Source: Triangularia verruculosa (taxonomy: Eukaryota > Ascomycota > Sordariomycetes > Sordariales > Podosporaceae). Taken from it: DNA of 64,000 nucleotides. Under the pieces are notes generated by a model that saw only the letters and a list, made by a program, of their open reading frames with translations, searched no databases and was not told where the DNA came from. A program made the translations under genes and the position numbers. Positions 10,234 through 21,900 of the stretch are shown here, in pieces. The stretch lies in the NCBI GenBank assembly GCA_033296885.1, contig MU863975.1:62001-126000 (forward strand). The letters are read 5' to 3'. The first letter of the stretch is position 1. Each line of letters begins with the position of its first letter.

Positions 10234-11551
10234 GGTTGCGGTATTGCTGGAGAAGAAGTGACGGTGCTTGATATTGGACTGTACTATGCTGAGAACTGTT
10301 GAAGAAAGGTTGACGAAACAGGAGCTACTGGGTCAGTTATCAAGAATTACGCGTATGTGTTTGTTACTCCACATGAATGCTGTCTCGGAGGACTGCATTA
10401 GGCCAACTTATGTTTGTGGGGACAGGTGCCCGTACACCAGACTTTGTTTGTTTGTCTGGAGGCCGCGTTGACCGCTGGTCAACAATTATAAGGATTCTAC
10501 ACAAGGTTTTAAACCGTTGAGAGATTGTACTAGAACCTCAGAAAACGGCTGTCCATGGCTTTTTCTCGATGGCTGTTTCTTCTTTTTTGAATAGGGTTTT
10601 CTTCCTGTGCAGTGGTCCTGAGATGATTGTTAAAGGCGGTGATGGTGGTCTTGGCCGCGCTACCAACCTTACCTAAGGTACCTCGACAAACAAACAGGGT
10701 CGGTGGTGCCGTCAACAACGGCTCATGGATGTCACTGGTAGGTGGTTTGCAGTCCTCAAACTTTGTTCTCCCCCCCCCCCCCCCCATCAAAAGGACACCG
10801 ACATGTCTTGCCCGCAAGGCCAACAGGGGTTGCATTTCGTCCATCGGGCATGTAGAAAATATGCCAACCCAGCTCATACACGTTACAATTTCCCAAGAGA
10901 CAACCGTCAATTACCAACCCCCCAGCGGTGACCGCTGGAAATGGGGATTCTGGTAACGACTGTCCGTCTCTTCCCCTAAGGTACCTACTACTGTCAGTCT
11001 AGGTAAGGTACCTACCTGGTAATCAACCATCACCTATTGTGACACTTTTGATAACATCAAAGACCGAATACACCTGACCTAGACTTGGAGATAATGAAGC
11101 AATGGCGCAAAACTCGGTTTTCGGCGGGGCTATTCTGCCAGGGTCTGGTTGCTGGATGGAAGCACTGAGGCTGTTTACCTTCATTGACCACATCAGATCA
11201 ACATGATATGGGACGTACACTGAGGACAGGGGTCGTTTGTGGAATTAGGTATAGCCTACCTAGGTAGGTAATGTTATCCCTGGTCGATTCTGCCACGCCT
11301 TTTTCATCCTCACCACTAGTATAGGTACCTAGATACCTATGTAGGGAAGAACCCGCTCATAGAAACTAGGTATGATATCAGATCCGATACTTATGTAGGT
11401 AAGGTATGCAGGCAATCACATGCCAGCCTACAATTGGTCGACGGGCAGGAGCACCTGTGGCGGGGTTCAGAGGTTCACCCAGTTTCCATACACTGGAAGT
11501 CCAGCTCGCGTGATCTTCCCGGTCGCACCTCGACACACAGCATCCACCCAA
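10234..11551. other. Gene-poor region with simple repeats and CCTAGGTA motifs
   Basis: It holds a run of 16 C (10770-10785) and a dense set of CCTAGGTA/GGTACCTA-type motifs near 10976-11018, 11252-11272, 11318-11345 and 11368-11410. Several 65-126-codon frames lack coding character and are not called. The promoters of the methyltransferase-like gene (leftward) and the VOC gene (rightward) lie here. Confidence 0.5.
10770..10785. repeat. Homopolymer of 16 C
   Basis: An uninterrupted C16 run in a gene-poor stretch. Its exact length may be affected by sequencing error. Confidence 0.85.
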
Positions 11552-12001
11552 ATGACACACTTCAACCCCCTAGGTCACATCTCCATTGGAGTGCGTGACT
11601 ATGCCGTCTCCCGGGCCTTTTACACGGCGGTTTTAGCACCCCTCGGTCTTAAGCTCGTGTACGACAGCGGACCTATCTCCGGTGTCCCAATCGGAAAAGT
11701 CCGAACACTTGGCTACGGCCCGGATGAAGAACATGAACTTCTCAATATCTTTGAGTACCAAGACTCCGCCCCACCAGGACGAGGTTTCCATCTCGCCTTC
11801 AATACACCAACACGACAGGCAGTTATCGAGTTTCATGCCAAGGCAATCGAGCTTGGAGGAACGGACAATGGGACGCCGGGGGTGAGGGAGCATTATGGGA
11901 AGAACTATTTCGCTGCATTTGTGGTTGACCCAGACGGCTGGAGACTAGAGGCTGTTTGCAAGGTTCCCCCAGAGAAGGAAGGGAAATCCGAGACACCATG
12001 A
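11552..12001 (+). CDS. VOC (glyoxalase/bleomycin-resistance fold) family protein
   Basis: A 149-residue single-exon protein starting MTHFNPLGHISIGVRD. The first betaalphabetabetabeta unit (HISIGVRDYAVSRAFYTAVLAPLGLKLVYD) and the second (GFHLAFNTPTRQAVIEFHAKAIELGG, then YFAAFVVDPDGWRLEAVC) are typical of the vicinal-oxygen-chelate fold. Potential metal ligands are His9 and the C-terminal Glu in DGWRLEA. The length fits the single-domain fungal members often annotated as glyoxalase family. The frame is open further upstream (to 11420), but the Met at 11552 is where similarity begins. No signal peptide is present. The substrate is unknown. Confidence 0.88.
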   Translation: MTHFNPLGHISIGVRDYAVSRAFYTAVLAPLGLKLVYDSGPISGVPIGKVRTLGYGPDEEHELLNIFEYQDSAPPGRGFHLAFNTPTRQAVIEFHAKAIELGGTDNGTPGVREHYGKNYFAAFVVDPDGWRLEAVCKVPPEKEGKSETP

Positions 12002-12879
12002 GGTGGAAAGTTGGGTGGAAACGCACGAGTAGTGCCGTACACGGCGGTGGTGGCTTGAAGGAAAGGCTAGAAGTATGAGCGAATGTCAATCACCTGGTGC
12101 TTTATGGTCACGCTTCTTGATTAACTATCACGCAAGCACCTTGGTAATCCCATCTCGTCCCACTGATAGCAGTCCAATGGTATTATCGAGAGTTTCCTAT
12201 AAGCGACCGTTTCACCCGGAGCCCCGGTATACGGTCACTCGGTTGTTTGTTCCGAGTTTGTGGAAATCCGGGGACAAGCGAGAGCATCCAATTGGGGCGC
12301 ATGCTCACCTTGATTGCCGGACTTCACAACCCACGATGCTACCCTCCAAGACCCTGACGACGGTCCGATTAAGCTTTTTACGCTGAGCCACCAAATACTC
12401 GGTTGTCACGTCATCCCAGTTGTTTGACTTATCACATATGAACACGGCAAGTGATAGCGGCTCTTGAAACCATCACATTGGGAATTTACGGATGGTAGCA
12501 AGCGTACAAAAACGTACTTGGAACGAACAATTGGTGGAAATTCAGCTAACATCGTGCTATCACTTTAGATAGACCTATGGAGCACACGTTACCCGCGCTA
12601 ATGGCATCACGGGCATCATGTCTTGGATCTCAGAGGGCCGACTGGAATGTATCGAGCCGCAATCAAGCAGCCACAACGGCCCGGAACCATTCCGTGGCTA
12701 AGTAATTCGGGGCCGTGGTCCGAAAAGGCAACATCACCTTCCCACGAGGCGGATCGTTCCAAATCACATCATGACAACCTCATCAAGGTTATAAGAATCA
12801 TGGCTCCTCAGTCACCTCAGCAACCTACCAACCAGGCAAGATCACTATCATCACCACTTCCACCGCTGCACTCGCAACC
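12002..12879. other. Promoter region of the GH12 gene
   Basis: No gene is supported. The last 100 bases are CT/CA-rich (many TCACC and CAACC repeats), as is usual for a fungal 5' leader directly before the ATG at 12880. Confidence 0.45.
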
Positions 12880-13732
12880 ATGAAAGTCTCCCTCCTCCTC
12901 CTCGCCGCCGCCACCGCGGTCCACTCCTCCAGCCTCATCCCCCGCCAACGGGCCTCCCTCTGCGAGCTTTACGCCTACTGGTCCGGCAACGGCTACGAGC
13001 TGCTGAACAACCTCTGGGGAAAAGACAGCACCAGCTCCGGCTCCCAGTGCACCTACCTCAATGGCGCCTCCAACAATGGCATCTCGTGGAGCACGACCTG
13101 GACCTGGCAGGGGGCCCCCGATAACGTTAAGAGCTACCCCTATTCCGGCCGACAGGTTTCTAAGGGGAGGAAGATCAGCTCGATCAACAGGATGCCGACG
13201 AGCATAACGTGGAGGTATGACAATGAGAATGTCAGGGCGAATGTGGCGTATGATGTTTTTACGGCCACGGATCCGAATCATGCGAATTCTGGGGGCGATT
13301 ATGAGTTGATGATTTGGTGAGAAATGTTCCTTTCTCTTAAGCTGGATAAGTGGAACTGACGTGATGGTGCAGGTTGGCGAGGTACGGCAATGTCTATCCT
13401 ATTGGAACCAAGGAGCGGACTGTTCAGCTCGCCGGCAAATCTTGGGATCTCTGGGTGGGATGGAACGGGAGTATGAGGGTGTACAGCTTCGTCGTGCCGT
13501 CCGGGACAGTCAAGAGCTTCAGCGCCGATGTGAAGGAGTTCTTCCGGTATTTGGAAAGCAACTACCAGTACCCTTCCAGCAGCCAGAACTTGATTGGTGA
13601 GTTCATTTATCGTTGTGGTGGCAATCTATGGTTAGCTGATACTTCCTTGCAGTTTACCAAGTCGGCACTGAGGCCTTTACTGGAGGTCCAGCGACGTTCA
13701 CGGTGGACAACTTCTCGGCTGATGTGCAGTGA
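12880..13732 (+). CDS. Secreted GH12 endoglucanase/xyloglucanase
   Basis: Exons 12880-13316, 13373-13596 and 13653-13732 give 246 residues. A signal peptide (MKVSLLLLAAATAVHSSS) is followed by a likely dibasic/Arg processing site (IPRQR). GH12 blocks are visible: YAYWSGNGYELLNNLWG, WSTTWTWQG followed by NVKSYPY, and NSGGDYELMIWLARYG with the nucleophile Glu (ELMIW). The last exon carries YQVGTEAFTGGPATFTVDNF with the acid/base Glu. Both introns interrupt codons cleanly (TG|G and G|TT). The enzyme would cleave beta-1,4-glucan or xyloglucan outside the cell during plant-cell-wall degradation. There is no carbohydrate-binding module. Its length is typical for the family. Confidence 0.95.
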
Positions 13733-14358
13733 TCTGATGGATTGCGTTCTGTTGCGTGGTGAAAATCAGTTCATCCTGACAACTGAAAATGAACTTGGAG
13801 CAGAGGTGGATTCATTGTTAGTAGTTAGGTACCTTACCTGGTACCTTAGCTTACTTCAAGCGGATGTGTACCTACGTCTAGGTAGGCGTAGTACACGAGA
13901 GGACGTGTAGAGATTGTATATAGGATGCCTGTTTGCATTATACAGAGCCGTTGCTGATTAAATTTGCTTCCCTCGTTTCTTTCATCCCATAGGTACATAG
14001 GCCACAGGCACGAGAAGGCAGGCCGGAGGGCTATGAAACGGAAAAAGGGATTAAATACCAGTGATGCATGCCACCACCCACCAAACACATCCCGAAACTA
14101 TCACGGGCACAAGGACCCAGGGGGATACTTGTTCGCGGCGTTCCGGTGTAGAGGTGCTATAAATTAGGCCTTATTAGCTTCCATTTGTACTGACAAGTTT
14201 GACTAAGGGAAAAGTAAACAACCTGGAAGCTTTTGTTCTAGTGCTGCCTACTAGATAGATATCTTGACACTTGTCAGAGGGCATCCCCCATCATCCTGCT
14301 GGTGACGTGACCTCATACCTAGGTGAGTTCCTCCATCCGCACAACAGCTCCCTGACTG
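13733..14358. other. Convergent intergenic region
   Basis: The GH12 gene and the following minus-strand gene converge here. CCTAGGTA-type motifs occur near 13827-13850 and 13874-13888. No gene is supported. Confidence 0.5.
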
Positions 14359-15001
14359 TTATCTGGTTCTACGCCGCACTGTAGCTTGCGAACCTTGAGC
14401 ACAGCTAGTGATGACCCATAGTAGAATCAGACAGGCTGTTGCGAATCGTCCCAGTGGGGACTGATACCAGGCCCTCGACTTTTCCCCGTCCTCTTCGGGC
14501 GCCTCACTACTCGCCAGTCAATGTCGATTGTGTATTGGGGTTTGCAGCATCGTGAAACTCTTACCTTTCAGACTGGGTCTGCTTCGACATCTCGTCCATA
14601 ATCTTTTCCTCTATAACCTTTTCATCCTTGACCTTTTCATTCATGACCTTTTGATCCTCCTCCTGCGATTCTCCACGACCACGATCCTCGGATTCTCCAC
14701 CATCTTCGTTCCTATCGAAGTCCTTTGACGCCATGGCCTCCATCATCGACTCCAAGTTCTCTGTCCCAAAGATGATCTCCCCCTTCTCGGGGACGATGAC
14801 GTTGATCGAAGGACCACCGAGCGTTATCATCGTGGTAGCGTCCGGTTTCTCGATAACCATTGTGAAAGAAATCTCTGCGGATACGGTTGTCGTGATAGTC
14901 TCTGTTACGGTCGTCGTCGCGATGGGGTGGTGTCCTCCGACGCGAATGGTGCTGTTTGCCAAGGCAACGCTTGCAAACGCGACGAGATGATTAAGACGCA
15001 T
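14359..15001 (-). CDS. Small secreted or membrane-anchored protein with charged repeats
   Basis: Exons 15001-14565 and 14506-14359 are joined across a 58-bp intron (GTAAGA...GTAG), giving 194 residues. The N-terminus MRLNHLVAFASVALANS looks like a signal peptide. A Thr-rich segment (IATTTVTETITTTVSAEI) follows, then an acidic/Lys-rich repeat region with KVMNEKVKDEKVIEEK. The second exon adds a hydrophobic stretch FATACLILLWVITSC, followed by a basic tail VRRRTR. This would give a type I membrane topology, or possibly a GPI-like anchor region. Without splicing, the frame would stop directly at the donor. No family is recognised. Confidence 0.6.
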
Positions 15002-15574
15002 TGTGTTGTTGTGTCTACCTGGGCAGGCCGTTCTTGGGGTTGATTGTTCGGTGAAGGGCAGCAGGCGAATGGGCTTTTTCACTGTGGTGTTGAGGTTAAA
15101 ACGGAACAACACGGAACCCGGACTTCAAGAGAAAAAGAAATGGTGGCTTTGTGTGGGTGGCGTTTAATTGCCTCGTGGAGTTCGGGTTGGAGGCTGCAAG
15201 GGGCTGTTGCATGGCGAGAGTTAGTTTTTTTTGGCTCCAGCATGTTGGCGATGTGGCTGAAGAGGCTTATCTTGCAGAGCCAAAATGCCTACATGTGAAA
15301 AGTCTTCGAATGATAAGCAGCTGGGTGAAAAAATGGCTGTTAAGCCTTTGATATATCACCAATCACCAGCCTTGAAGCGTACCTACAATGATTACGGTAC
15401 CTTGCGCTTCATGATAAGGTATGAGACCGGACAGTGGTATCGAAGTCCGTAAGCGCTACCATCTTTAGGGATTTACTGACTTGATTTTTATAAAGTGTCT
15501 AGTGGCGTTAAAGTAGGTAGGTAGGAAGGTAGGTAGCAGGAACCCCTTGAGGCTTCCGTGAGAACAGGCCATCT
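15002..15574. other. Intergenic region
   Basis: It should carry the promoter of the small secreted protein. A GGTAGGTA run lies at about 15511-15538. No gene is supported. Confidence 0.45.
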
Positions 15575-16648
15575 TCAGACCTCCACCACTTTGTCTATAT
15601 CAAAACCAGGCGACAGGCCTCTACTGCCCGGAATGCTACCATATCCCTTCTGATTAGTACATACCCTCTTCCCCTTTTCCTTCTCATCATCAACCCAAAA
15701 GTCACAGTTGAAATGGGTGTGCCCAAACGCCCACAGCTTGACCCTGTCACTTCTCCAGCACTTCTCTTGGCTCAAGTCCGTTCTGAAGGCACTCGACGTT
15801 GCCTCCCATCCTTCTACTAGCTGATGCCGAGGGTCATTAGCCCGCTTATCCGCCGTTGGACTATGATGCGTAAACACTACCACCTTCCTTTTGTCTTCCG
15901 CGCCCGCATCCTGCTGCTCAATAATTCCCAACTGCTGATTCAGCCACTTCTTATCCACATCATGTGCTCTATTATGGTCCTCGACAGTCCAGTCCTTGAT
16001 CCTGTAGAAGTCGTTCAGCCGTCTCGTGACCGCCTCCTTATATTGATCCGGAACATGGGAGTGGAGTGTACACCCCAGCACAGTCACTGCTCCTACTCCT
16101 TCCTCCGATTTCTTGATATCATATCTGGTTCGATCAAGCGGCACAAACTCGCCTAATTCTTCACCCTCCTTCCTCCTCTGTGACACCAAGACGGAGAGCT
16201 CTTCCAGGAACAAGCCGACGGCTTCCCAAGACGAAGAATAAGGCTCGTGGTTGCCAGAAAGGAAAAACACAATCTTGAACTGCCCAAGTTGGGTAAGGAG
16301 AAACTGCCGCAGAGCGTCGGGTTGGGCTACGAGGCCGATGTCGCCGAGCAAGGCGAGATAGGGCGCGCGGGGTGTGATGTGGAAGGTGGAGTAGCCATAT
16401 TCTGGGCCATGCGTAGATGGTGAGACCTCTAGGTGGAGGTCCGAAAGAATTTGAAACTTGGTCATCTTGACATCGATGGGGGTTCTGACCAAAGAAGAGG
16501 TTGAAGAGAAGTGTTGTTGCAACTGACTGCTCAGCCCCACACCAGACGCTGAAGTGGTCGGATGCCAAGAGCTGCGATTACGTGTGACGGTGCTGCATTT
16601 TGAACCAGCTCTCCACAGCGACCTCATTGTTGTTGAGAGTGAAGCCAT
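15575..16648 (-). CDS. Calcineurin-like metallophosphoesterase
   Basis: A 357-codon single exon. The metal-binding blocks of the family appear in order: ILSDLHLE (about residue 67), LALLGDIG, FFLSGNHE, VVVFTHHSPT and LWAFGHTHFNCDF. The catalytic domain starts at MTKFQIL, a second possible start at 16465. The preceding 61 residues are rich in Ser, Thr and Arg with almost no acidic residues (MASLSTTMRSLWRAG and later LQQHFSSTSSLVRTP), as expected for a mitochondrial presequence. They could also be 5' leader. Many fungal Ser/Thr-phosphatase-like proteins of this type have unknown substrates. Confidence 0.88.
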   Translation of the reverse strand: MASLSTTMRSLWRAGSKCSTVTRNRSSWHPTTSASGVGLSSQLQQHFSSTSSLVRTPIDVKMTKFQILSDLHLEVSPSTHGPEYGYSTFHITPRAPYLALLGDIGLVAQPDALRQFLLTQLGQFKIVFFLSGNHEPYSSSWEAVGLFLEELSVLVSQRRKEGEELGEFVPLDRTRYDIKKSEEGVGAVTVLGCTLHSHVPDQYKEAVTRRLNDFYRIKDWTVEDHNRAHDVDKKWLNQQLGIIEQQDAGAEDKRKVVVFTHHSPTADKRANDPRHQLVEGWEATSSAFRTDLSQEKCWRSDRVKLWAFGHTHFNCDFWVDDEKEKGKRVCTNQKGYGSIPGSRGLSPGFDIDKVVEV

Positions 16649-17798
16649 CGGCTGGGATTTTGGCTGCGCCAGTAATGATACTCAACGGGTCGATGGCAGG
16701 AATGTTCAGTTGTCGAACAACAGTCGCAAAATGAAATGTCGTGCGCAAGCAGGCAAGCGATGGTGACAGCGGCCTAGCTTTGCGTAGAAGGTGTGGATCT
16801 AGGTAATTAATTGACGTGGATATGCTGATGAAGCTGGTCAATGGCACCAGTGTCGTGAATCATCGTTGTTGTATGGTTGCCGAAAATGCGAGTTAAGCTT
16901 AGGTACTTGAATTTCGGCCGTCAGCACTTATCCGCTCTCAGAATTTGACCATGTGCTCATTCTCCCAAAGCCTTTTGCGCCACAGTAGATTCGGGGATGT
17001 TGAACCCTAAAGAGCCACCCACAAGTTCAAATCTTCCAGGTTTCCCATAACAACCTACCTACCTCGACTGACCGTTGTATGCTGAATTACTCAATTTCGT
17101 GCCTATGGCTATATCTCCATCCAGAGCACAAAGTAAAGCTTCAACACGCACGATGGGTCGAAAAGGGGACACCTGGACCCTCGCATCCATGGGCCAAGAC
17201 ACGGCTTTTCCAGGACTCCATGGCAGCAATACATGTTGAATATAGCCCCGGGGGATTACATGATTTTCTTCATGTTTGGGGTGCCCTTGTTCCTTCAATC
17301 GCTTGGGCTCATGGGTTATCTCTGGCTTGATATTTTGAGACAACTTCTGGCGCTTACCGAAGAAGGGAACCTTGAGAGCAAGTGAAAGGGGAGATGTGCA
17401 AAACGCGGTCTGGATCTGAGAAGCCACGGAAGTCTTTCTTGCTTGTCGGCCATAAGGATGTGTGCGAAAATGATTGCGCCGATGGTGCCGTTTTCGTGTC
17501 CGCATCAGACAATAGGGGCTTTCAATGAAGCTGTCTCAGACGATGATGTAATGCGGCACCAAACACATGGATTCCAATTGATCGCTAGAGCCCCCGTTAG
17601 CTTGGGACATCGGATCGACGCATAGCTTTGTCATAGACATCAGCATCAAAGGCCACAACGGCTGCTAGCTACCGCAACATAAAAGGAAAGATTTCCAGTT
17701 TGTTGATACTTAAAATATTGTCAGCTGAATTATCATCTTCGTCCATTTATCGCCTCCACAAAAACTACCAAAATCATCCTGCAATCCAGAGAGCCGAA
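16649..17798. other. Gene-poor intergenic region
   Basis: Divergent promoters of the phosphoesterase (leftward) and the small conserved protein (rightward) should lie here. Overlapping frames of 83 and 148 codons (17059-17505) on opposite strands show no domain and are not called. Confidence 0.45.
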
Positions 17799-18101
17799 AT
17801 GCCGAGCAGCAAGGGAAAGCCTACTGACCCTGAGCTCAGGGAGCAGATCAAAGAGGGTAGGTCCTTCGTCAGAACAGAAGGCAATCAATACTGATGGTGA
17901 GCCACAGAAATCAAGCAAGAACCGAACAAGTCTGGGAATGGCAAGGGACAATGGGCGGCATGGAAGGGAATGAAGTTGGCAAAGGAGTATGAGAAAGCTG
18001 GTGGCGGGTATGAGAATGAGGCTGGGTCTAAAAATGAGCCGAAGGCGGGAGCTCCAGTTGCCAAGAGCAGCAAGAAAAAGGACGAGGAGCTGGAGGAGTG
18101 A
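17799..18101 (+). CDS. Conserved small charged protein (83 residues), unknown function
   Basis: Exons 17799-17856 and 17908-18101 (intron GTAGGT...ACAG, split codon G|AA). The product begins MPSSKGKPTDPELREQIKE, then EIKQEPNKSGNGKGQWAAWK, then GMKLAKEYEKAGGGYENEAG, and ends in an Ala/Lys/Glu-rich tail SSKKKDEELEE. I recall near-identical small proteins in other Sordariomycetes and Eurotiomycetes, which makes it a real gene despite its size. It has no signal peptide, membrane segment or known domain, and is expected to be soluble and partly disordered. No function should be assigned. Confidence 0.8.
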
Positions 18102-18962
18102 CTATGGTAGGTATTGTAGAAGCTTGAGGTACTCAAGGTAGCAGCAAGCAGTTGAGCCCGGCTTCCGAAAGAGACCCCCCGCAGTTTCCAGTTCGCCAAG
18201 GTGACAGGTGGCCTGTGCTCGGTTACTTGGCAGGCCGGATGAGATAAGCGTGCATGGCTGCAAGCCACTGTTGTGGCCCCGGCTTTGGGGATACCCTTGG
18301 ACCAAGCTTCTGGTAGGAGAGAAGCTCCCAGCGACGAGACTCTCCCGTGTTGACAAGGCTCAAGGCAACTGACAGCCTGACCTCAGCCCATCGACGACAC
18401 ATGGAAGCGCGCCTCGCACTTTTGAATTTGTCCGGCAGATAGGGGGGTCGTCCAACGCTCGGGGTTCAAGAAGGTGCGCATCTCCAATTCCATCCACATC
18501 CCACACGTACCTGCTGCTGTCCCGCACGGCGAAAGCGGTTGCGTCAGGTTGCGCTGCCTGGGGAAGCTTGCGAGCCGTTGGCCCTCAGATGAAAGCAAAG
18601 CTCGCCGCGCACCAAGCATCGAGTCTCTACCTTCTTTTAGTCAATGGTATTTGGTATCTAGCTAATAATAATACTCTTGTCTCTCCCTAGATTTCCATCT
18701 TCTCCGCGACCCCGTTCTCTACTCTCTTTCTCCTCTCCCCCGACTCGACGGCTCCCGAGACCGGTCATTGCTCTGTGTTGCCGCCGCATCTCGCCGCGTT
18801 TGACAAAGCTTCGCCTTCGAGACGTAGCTCCACAACACAAGCCGTTGCTCTTGCTCCCGCTGGTCTGTCCACCTGTCTTTACTTGTCAAGACGGCCGACC
18901 AAAAAATAAACCAACGTCCTTGCCTACCTGCCAACCACAACAAGAGCTCGAGGCCCATCACA
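18102..18962. other. Promoter and 5' leader of the Blm10 gene
   Basis: No gene is supported. The last 300 bases are strongly CT-rich (18670-18800), a usual leader composition in this group, and run into the ATG at 18963. Open frames here on both strands are shadows. Confidence 0.5.
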
Positions 18963-21900
18963 ATGGACGAGTCGTTGGAAGCAGACGCTGGTGCCTCCTC
19001 AGCTTTCCCTGCCTCTGGCGGGGGAGCGGGAGCAGCCTTTCTCGGTCTTGTGCCGTCCATCGACACTATTTCACGTGCTACATCGCCTGGAGTGCCTTGC
19101 GCCGACAGCCATGAAGATGACAAGAAGCGATACCGTCCCCGGACGTTCCAGTACTTTCGACTACTTCCGTTCGATGTTGAAGATGACGCCCACAGAGATG
19201 CTGCGCTGCAGGGAATACTGAAGAATCTTTACATATCAATTATGGCCGAAGATTTCTCCCCTGGCGCGCTACATTGGACTCGAGAATTGCAAGGCTGGTT
19301 GAATCTCAAGTTTGAGATGACAAGAGAGCTTCGCACCAAGCTTACACATCTTTATTATCACCTGGCCCTCGCGCCAGGGCTCGACAGCAATACTGCCGAC
19401 CGTTTCTCGAGAATGGTTGTTACCTTGACAAGGTGTGCCCGTCTCTCCTCATGGTCCAGCGGAACTCGAGCTAACAAGGTGCCGCTTATAGGAAAAAGCA
19501 TTATCTTAAGCCTGGTCAGGATCTGACCCTAGATTGGCGGCCGCTTTGGAAAGAGCTCAAGGCGATGGTGTTTCCTTCTGAGGTCCCGCATCATCAGGGT
19601 CAGCGCAGGCGATCTCACAAGCACCTCCTGAAGCTATGCCTCCACGTCAACTCGTATTTCGACCCCAAGGAGCGCGGCCCTATTTTGGAAGAACTGCTTC
19701 CCTATTTCAGTACATCAGCCATGAGCAATGCATATATCGTTGTTGGAGCACTCAACATTCTTGTTCCCACGGGGCCATCACTGCCCACAGATCCGCATTC
19801 GCAGCCATCAGACTACGCCCCAACCTTCTTCCATCTCTGGCAGCTCATGACACGGTCCAAGTCATTCGACGTTTGCTTCATCGACATCTTCTCCCGCATG
19901 GCCAGAGATTATCTGAGCTGCCGCCATGTACCATTTACAGAGCACGGCATTTTTACTCGTGAGCAGTCGGACGCCATATTCACGGCCATTCTGAGGTTGA
20001 CAGAAATTCCTGTTGGCCAGGCGAATAGTCCCTACTCGTCACTAGACTATGCCTCGGGCCTTGGCGTATTTCTGGAAAAGGACAAGAAGAAATATCCGGT
20101 GCCATACATGATCGCGAGATGGGTTACCCACTCGTTGTCGCCCGCCTGCCTCAACCAGGAACCGTCCATTCTGACAAACCTGGAGGGATTGATGGAGTCC
20201 ATCGACACTTTCTTCCATCCCTCGAATCAAGGGTCGTGGACGACCTTCTTGGCACAGCTTACCTTCTTCCTCACTGACATCTTTGTCTCGCGTTGGAACC
20301 GCGAGCAAAGTGGGGAGTTGGACATTCCAGAGGATCGTCGCATCAATGATGCGCTCAAAAAGCGATTTGTGCTTGCTTTGAAAGAGGTCACGTTCATGGG
20401 TCTGTTTGGTAAGAGCTCCAAGGTGGTGAATTACTACTACTCGACCCTCCAGGGCCTGGCGTACCTCGAGCCCGACTTGATCTTGCCAGGTGCACTGCAA
20501 CGGTTTTACCCTAGTTTGCAAGGACTGGTTGAAGTGCACCGAACCACATCAAGCCTGTGCGGCTTGCAGATGATTGCAAACATCATGTCGAAGCAGAAGG
20601 GGTATCGTTGCCACCTTACTGCCTTGTTGGCACTGGCTCTACCCGGCATCGATGCCAATGACTTGGGAAAGACACAATATACGCTCAATTTCATCCAAAG
20701 TGTTGCTTACAGCATTCCATTTGTCCCATTGGTCAAGGAACATGGAGGCATACATGATACCAGCCTTGCTATGAACTGGGTTCAAGGCGAGATGGGGAGA
20801 ATGGAATTGGAAGGGCAGGATGTCAAGATCAACTACAAGGAAGAGTTAACGGACGAGGACGAGGCCAACATCCTTCGATCATCCACCGCCGGGTTGGGCG
20901 AGTTTGTCTTGGCCCTTCTGGGCAAGGTCTTTGCGTTGCTCGAGAACCTACCAGACTCGAGCCATTTGCGCACTGGATCCCCAGAGGACAACGTCATCAA
21001 CACCCTCCCTGCAGCTCTCACGCCCCTCTTTGCGTCGTTGTCGCCCGAACTGTTTGATATGGCTTTGGAAAAGCTAGCCTCGTTCGTTTCCGGCCACGTT
21101 GTACACCAGGCGCGGGATGCTATGGCCTGGATCTGCAATGCGCTTTGCAAGGTCAGTCCGGAAAAGACTTTGAAGGTATTCATCCCCATGTTGATTGTCA
21201 ACATCCGCAACGAAATCGACTACAACGGTGCTGCTTCTGATCGCAGTAGTGGCACTGAAGTCTTGCCACGGGACCGGGCCCTTGTCTGGCATGTCAGCAT
21301 GCTTAGTATGTGTGTTGTGCATGTCGGCGGTGAGGTTCTCAAGTACAAGGACGAGCTGTTCGGGATCGCAGAGTATATGCAAGAAATGTGCCGTGGGCTG
21401 CCCACGATTCACATCTCTAATTACATCCATCATCTGCTGCTCAATCTTACGCACACCTATCCGATAGACAATGCTCTCTACGAACCAGACCGCGTTGCCG
21501 GTGGTTTGGATGTGGAGGACTGGGGCAGATCAACACCGCCTTCAGAGCTCACCATCAGATGGCACCGCCCATCTCCTGCTGAAGTGTTATTCGCCGTCGA
21601 GCTGTTCGAGAGTCAAGCTCGTAGCGCCGCACAACGACTCGAGCAACTCATGAGCGATGACCCCCCTGTCAGCAGAAAAGGCAAAAACAAGGAATGGTCT
21701 GACGAACTGTCCCGGAGCTTGACTGCTCTTAGATTGATCATCTCGGGTGTGTCAACCATGTTTGACCCCAGACGAGCTTCCGGCGATACCAGTATCCAGG
21801 CCAACGATAACGGGGCAGCAGATGCTGATGGCGACGCAATGATGGAGGAAGACGATGATCCGCTTGCCGAGGTTGCGGATGATGAGGAACTTAAGCGGCA

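Noticed and set aside
10530..10956. Frames of 109-126 codons around the C16 run
   Set aside because: They cross a homopolymer and simple-sequence DNA, have no domain and overlap in opposite directions.
17059..17505. 148-codon minus-strand frame and 83-codon plus-strand frame
   Set aside because: No domain, no plausible splice partners, and they overlap each other.
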